Positions 60,769 to 64,000 of a DNA stretch of 64,000 nucleotides are shown here, piece after piece (position 1 is the stretch's first letter; each line of letters begins with the position of its first letter). This stretch comes from Streptomyces phaeolivaceus (GTDB taxonomy: Bacteria; Actinomycetota; Actinomycetes; Streptomycetales; Streptomycetaceae). Under the pieces are notes generated by a model. The model saw only the letters and a list, made by a program, of their open reading frames with translations. It ran no database searches and was not told the origin of the DNA. The stretch lies in contig NZ_CP045096.1 of NCBI RefSeq assembly GCF_009184865.1, forward strand, positions 4,402,001 to 4,466,000, in the 5' to 3' direction. The position numbers and the translations under genes were made by a program.

Positions 60769-61731
60769 GCCGTCATCGTCAGGCGTGGCCTGATCTCTGT
60801 CGAGTCGCAGCACCGGGGTGATCAGATCCACAAGTCCATGCGACAGCGCGCTGGTTACCGACACCGGCGGCGTTCCGCCAACTGCCGTTACCGGGCACGC
60901 CGTTCACAAAACCGCACCGCAGCCCAAGGCTGGCTGCTCCATCCCTGCGGCACCGCGTCGACACCACTCTCTCCATCACTACCCGCATGTGCCGCTACGC
61001 GCCCGTCACCGAGATTCACGTGGAGAGCGTCGCCTTCGACACCCACTCCATGAGCGCGGGCAGGGCGCTGAGGAGCATCGAGTATCGTCACGGCCCGCTC
61101 GCGGACACCGATGCCCGCGCCTACTTCATGCGAAGTGGGGCAACGCATGTTCCTACTGTGACGCCACTGGCGTATCCCTGAACATCGATCATCTGCGGCC
61201 CCGCAGTCGAGGAGGTTCGGACCGTATCTCCAACTGGCCGCTCTGAAGGCTGCGGGGAGACCCGTCCACGTTTGGCCAGGCACCCTGACCAAGCAGAACC
61301 GTACTTCCGCCAGGCTGCACAAGACACACACCCTCGATGCTCTCTGTGTCGGAGCGCTGAATCACGAAGGCGGGGATGCCATCGTCCGGGTTGCGGGACC
61401 CGTCCTTGTCTCCAGGGCCACCGGGCGCGGCTCGTACGCTCGCACCACACCCGATCGGTTCGGGTTCCCCCGGCTGAGGCGCTCTCGGACAAAGGAGCAC
61501 TTCGGGTACGTGACGGGGGATCTCGTACGGGCCATCGTGCCTTCCGGAAGATGGAGAGGCACCTGGACAGGGCACATCTCTGTGCGAACCACAGGGCAGC
61601 ACAGCCCCACCACACCGCAAGGACGGTTCAACGTCCGGCACCGCAATCTGCGGCTGCCGCGGCGGAGCGACGGGTACAGCTACGCCAGGCGCGAAGACAT
61701 CGCCGGGCATCCTCCTCGAAAAACCGCTTGA
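60769..61731 (+). pseudogene. Decayed IscB-type RNA-guided nuclease gene
   Basis: Translation in three consecutive frames gives the parts of an IscB protein in order. Frame one: SQHRGDQIHKSMRQRAGYRHRRRSANCRYRARRSQNR (RR-rich bridge region) and GWL. After a shift near 60936: PSLRHRVDTTLS, RYAPVTEIHVESVAFDTHSM, LADTDARAYF. After a second shift near 61130: KWGNACSYCDATGVSLNIDHLRPRSRGGSDRISN (front of HNH). After a deletion near 61235: GRPVHVWPG, KTHTLDALCVG (RuvC-III), VLVSRATGRGSYARTTPDRFGFPR, GDLVRAIVPSG and a complete C-terminal domain. The N-terminal PLMP/RuvC-I part is missing. GC content looks lower than around. No omega-RNA or transposase was found. Confidence 0.75.
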
Positions 61732-62144
61732 GTGCCTCCCGGTCGGTTCCTAGGGTAGGTGCCACGTGAGAGAGGAGGTGACCGGTTACATGTATGGAAC
61801 CCGGACGCGCGAGGTGGCTGCGGGCTAGCGGCCCGCCACCACACGCTGTGCGGTGCCGGACCTACACGTGAGTGTGAACGTGCAGGCGGCCCAATCCAAC
61901 GCAGTCACCCGACCCGCAGGCTCGCCGGTACGTCCGGCCGGCTTCTTCGTCCTCTGGGGCGGAGGGACCACGAGCCTGCGGGTCGTCTGCGTTTCGTAGG
62001 GCGCAGTATGCTTTCACCATGCTTCCGATACTCGTTCGACGCCGGCACGTGGATTTCGTGCGCGTCACGAGCATGGGCTGTCGGCTTTCCGTGTGACCTC
62101 GGAGCCCGGCCCAGTACTTCCTCTCTCACCTTCGGACGCGTCCC
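61732..62144. other. Unusual leader region before the oxygenase gene
   Basis: About 410 bases. A perfect Shine-Dalgarno-like GGAGGTGA (61775-61782) precedes two overlapping ATGs (61790, 61794) that open only 12 and 26 codons. A GCGGGC/GCCCGC stem-loop follows. A 43-residue frame (GTG 61868 to 61999, containing RPAGSPVRPAGFFVLWGGG) is open in the same frame as the 12-codon one after its TAG. Then a 25-residue leader peptide begins at 62019. The layout suggests a regulated leader; I do not know a named element of this shape. Confidence 0.45.
62019..62096 (+). CDS. Short leader peptide with RRRHVDFVRV and Cys
   Basis: A 25-residue peptide MLPILVRRRHVDFVRVTSMG then CRLSV. The core RRxHVDxxRVxSxxCR is the pattern of actinomycete putative leader peptides, often found before sulfur and cysteine metabolism genes, where ribosome stalling at the Cys codon is suspected to control the downstream gene. 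It ends 48 bases before the 2OG-Fe(II) oxygenase start. Confidence 0.65.
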   Translation: MLPILVRRRHVDFVRVTSMGCRLSV

Positions 62145-63172
62145 ATGACGAACTCAGCGACGGCATCGTCGTATCCGCAGTTGCCCCTCATCGATCTCTC
62201 GGCCGCCGATCGCGGGCCCGAGGCACGGAAGCTGTTGCACGCGCAGTTGCACAGTGCCGCGCATGACGTGGGGTTCTTCCAGCTCGTCGGGCATGGGGTG
62301 GGTGAGGAGGAGACCCGGCGGCTCACCTCGGCCATGCGGGAGTTCTTCGCGCTTCCCGAGGCCGAGCGGCTGGCCATCGACAACATCAACTCGCCGCGTT
62401 TCCGGGGGTACACGCGGACCGGGGACGAGCGGACCGGTGGCAGCCGGGACTGGCGGGATCAGCTGGATGTCGGGGCCGAGCGGGCGGCCCGGACACCGGG
62501 GGCAGGTGAGCCCGCGTACTGGTGGCTGGAGGGGCCGAACCAGTGGCCCGGCTCGCTGCCGGGGCTGCGGACCGCCGCCCTCGCGTGGATCGACCGGCTC
62601 AGCGCCGTGGCGCAGCGGTTGCTGCGTGAGCTGCTGGTGTCCATCGGGGCGCCCGCCGACTTCTACGACCCGATCTTCGGGGAGCGGGCGCATCCTCATC
62701 TGAAGCTGGTGCGGTATCCCGGGAGTGCGGGCGACGGGGGCGACCAGGGGGTCGGGCCCACAAGGACTACGGGTTCCTGACCCTGCTGTTGCAGGACGCG
62801 GTCGGTGGGCTTCAGGTGGAGCGGGCGGACGGGGTGTTCCATGACGTGCCGCCGATCCCGGGGGCGTTCGTGGTCAACCTCGGGGAGCTGCTGGAGGTGG
62901 CGACGAACGGGTATCTGCTCGCCACCCGGCACCGGGTGGTCAGCCCGCCCGGGGCCACCGAGCGGTTCTCCGTGCCCTTCTTCTACAACCCCCGGCTGGA
63001 CGCCCGGGTCGAGCCGCTGGCCTTCCCGTACGCCTCCACCGCGCCCGGTGTCACCGACGATCCGGGGAATCCGCTGTTCGCGGAGTACGGGTTCAATGAG
63101 CTGAAGGGCAAGCTGCGGGCGCATCCGCTGGTCGCCGAGCGGTATCACGCGGGGCTCCTCAGCCCCGCGTGA
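62145..63172 (+). pseudogene. Isopenicillin N synthase-like 2OG-Fe(II) oxygenase, frameshifted
   Basis: The first frame (62145-62780) gives the N-terminal DIOX_N-like part, PQLPLIDLSAADRGPEARKLL through RAHPHLKLVRYPG. The second (to 63172) gives the catalytic half: DYGFLTLLLQDAVGGLQVE, FVVNLGELLEVATNGYLLATRHRVV and FFYNPRLDARVEPL. The iron motif HKD falls exactly at the break: one C is missing in the CCC run at 62757-62759, and adding it restores GVGPHKDYGF. So either a single-base deletion inactivated the gene or the base call is wrong. The intact protein would be about 342 residues. Substrate unknown. Confidence 0.8.
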
Positions 63173-63200
63173 CGCGGAGGACGACCGATTGCGGAACTGA

Positions 63201-64000
63201 CTACGACTGGCTCGCGATGTCCGCGTAGCCCTCGATCTCCTGGGGGCCCCGGGTGCTCGGGCCCACGTAGCGGGCGGAGGGGCGGACCAGGCGGCCGGTG
63301 CGCTTCTGTTCGAGGATGTGCGCGGACCAGCCGGCCGTGCGGGCGCAGGTGAACATCGAGGTGAACATGTGCGCGGGGACCTCGGCGAAGTCGAGGACGA
63401 TGGCCGCCCAGAACTCGACGTTGGTGGCGAGGACGCGGTCGGGGCGGCGGGCGTGGAGCTCCGCGAGGGCCGCCTTCTCCAGGGCCTCGGCGACCTCGAA
63501 GCGGGGGGCGCCGAGGTCGCGGGCGGTGCGGCGCAGGACGCGGGCGCGGGGGTCCTCGGCGCGGTAGACGCGGTGGCCGAAGCCCATGAGGCGTTCGCCC
63601 TTGTCGAGGGCCTGTTTGACGTAGGCGTCCGCGTCGCCCGTGCGTTCGATTTCCTCGATCATGCCGAGGACTCGGGAGGGGGCGCCGCCGTGCAGGGGGC
63701 CGGACATGGCTCCCACCGCGCCTGAGAGGGCCGCCGCCACGTCCGCGCCGGTGGACGCGATGACGCGTGCCGTGAAGGTGGAGGCGTTCATGCCGTGCTC
63801 GGCCGCCGAGGTCCAGTACGCGTCCACGGCCGCCACATGCTTGGGGTCGGGCTCGCCGCGCCAGCGGATCATGAAGCGTTCGACGACGGACTGGGCCTTG
63901 TCGATCTCGCGCTGCGGGACCATGGGCAGGCCCTGGCCACGGGCGGACTGGGCGACGTAGGAGAGGGCCATCACGGCGGCGCGGGCGAGGTCGGCGCGGG
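63201..64000 (-). CDS. Citrate synthase family protein, partial at the right edge
   Basis: The C-terminal 266 residues of a citrate synthase; the start lies beyond the window. Catalytic-type segments are seen: AAEHGMNASTFTARVIASTGADVAAALSGAVGAMSGPLHGGAP (both histidine regions), GERLMGFGHRVYRAEDPRARVL and the Arg region near HILEQKRTGRLVRPSARYVGP. It condenses acetyl-CoA, or possibly propionyl-CoA, with oxaloacetate. It is convergent with the oxygenase gene, 28 bases apart. Confidence 0.9.
   Translation of the reverse strand, partial: RADLARAAVMALSYVAQSARGQGLPMVPQREIDKAQSVVERFMIRWRGEPDPKHVAAVDAYWTSAAEHGMNASTFTARVIASTGADVAAALSGAVGAMSGPLHGGAPSRVLGMIEEIERTGDADAYVKQALDKGERLMGFGHRVYRAEDPRARVLRRTARDLGAPRFEVAEALEKAALAELHARRPDRVLATNVEFWAAIVLDFAEVPAHMFTSMFTCARTAGWSAHILEQKRTGRLVRPSARYVGPSTRGPQEIEGYADIASQS

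Noticed and set aside
59995..60864. Minus-strand ORF over the PAS/GAF gene
   Set aside because: Antisense shadow with no domain; the plus strand carries clear PAS motifs.
1..64000. CRISPR arrays, tRNA and rRNA genes
   Set aside because: None of the tandem arrays found has unique spacers of constant length between repeats, and no tRNA or rRNA sequence was recognised.

Overview
The window is chromosomal DNA from a Streptomyces species. It has very high GC with G/C third positions, GTG starts with GGAGG-type ribosome sites, and typical families: a DUF397/XRE/HATPase set, an NsdA-like TPR regulator, DmdR1, EF-hand and STAS proteins, a Prim-Pol protein and a PQQ-repeat kinase. No rRNA, tRNA or CRISPR array was seen. 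The right part (about 41.4-64 kb) has a gene order that, from memory, matches the conserved Streptomyces core around purU and dmdR1. The left and middle parts are accessory.

Layout. 0.3-4.2 kb: Fic protein, DUF397/XRE regulator pair, a small HATPase operon and a frameshifted VapB-like antitoxin relic. 4.3-8 kb: Ser/Thr kinase with PQQ repeats and a two-domain VOC protein. 8.4-41.5 kb: a large catabolic region opened by a TetR regulator. It holds four acyl-CoA dehydrogenase genes, an Ltp2-like thiolase/aldolase with a DUF35 partner, DoxX, an FMO-like flavoprotein, an ADP-forming acyl-CoA synthetase-like protein, enoyl-CoA hydratase, flavin reductase, MFS transporter, GlxA-type AraC regulator, SDR, cyclase-family hydrolase, zinc alcohol dehydrogenase, amidohydrolase and AMP-dependent CoA ligase. 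Nine copies of one palindrome, CTGACGnnnCGTCAG, lie in front of these units, so I read the region as one regulon degrading an unidentified acid, possibly cyclic or steroid-like. A tenth, degenerate copy overlaps the TetR start codon.

Embedded in the catabolic region (17.1-20.7 kb) is a two-gene operon: a Trypco2 protein followed by a 1099-residue trypsin-like protease-NACHT-LRR-like protein, a candidate NTP-dependent conflict (phage defence) system. At 60.8-61.7 kb is a decayed IscB-type RNA-guided nuclease gene (RR-rich helix, HNH half, RuvC-III and C-terminal domain recognisable in three frames), joined in frame to a truncated maltokinase cap-like gene.

The conserved block from 41.4 kb carries an EF-hand protein, STAS protein, ECF sigma factor with zinc-finger/MDMPI partner, PurU, an orphan ligand-binding lipoprotein, a Pro-rich TQYIP-repeat membrane protein, the NsdA-like regulator, a Prim-Pol protein, an ABC exporter, an alpha/beta hydrolase lacking its nucleophile, DmdR1, a SIS phosphosugar protein with a DasR-type operator in its promoter, a PAS/GAF protein, a 2OG-Fe(II) oxygenase gene broken by one missing base, and a citrate synthase running off the right edge. 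A two-form family of intergenic GC-rich repeats recurs through the window, and several genes contain in-frame microsatellite expansions.
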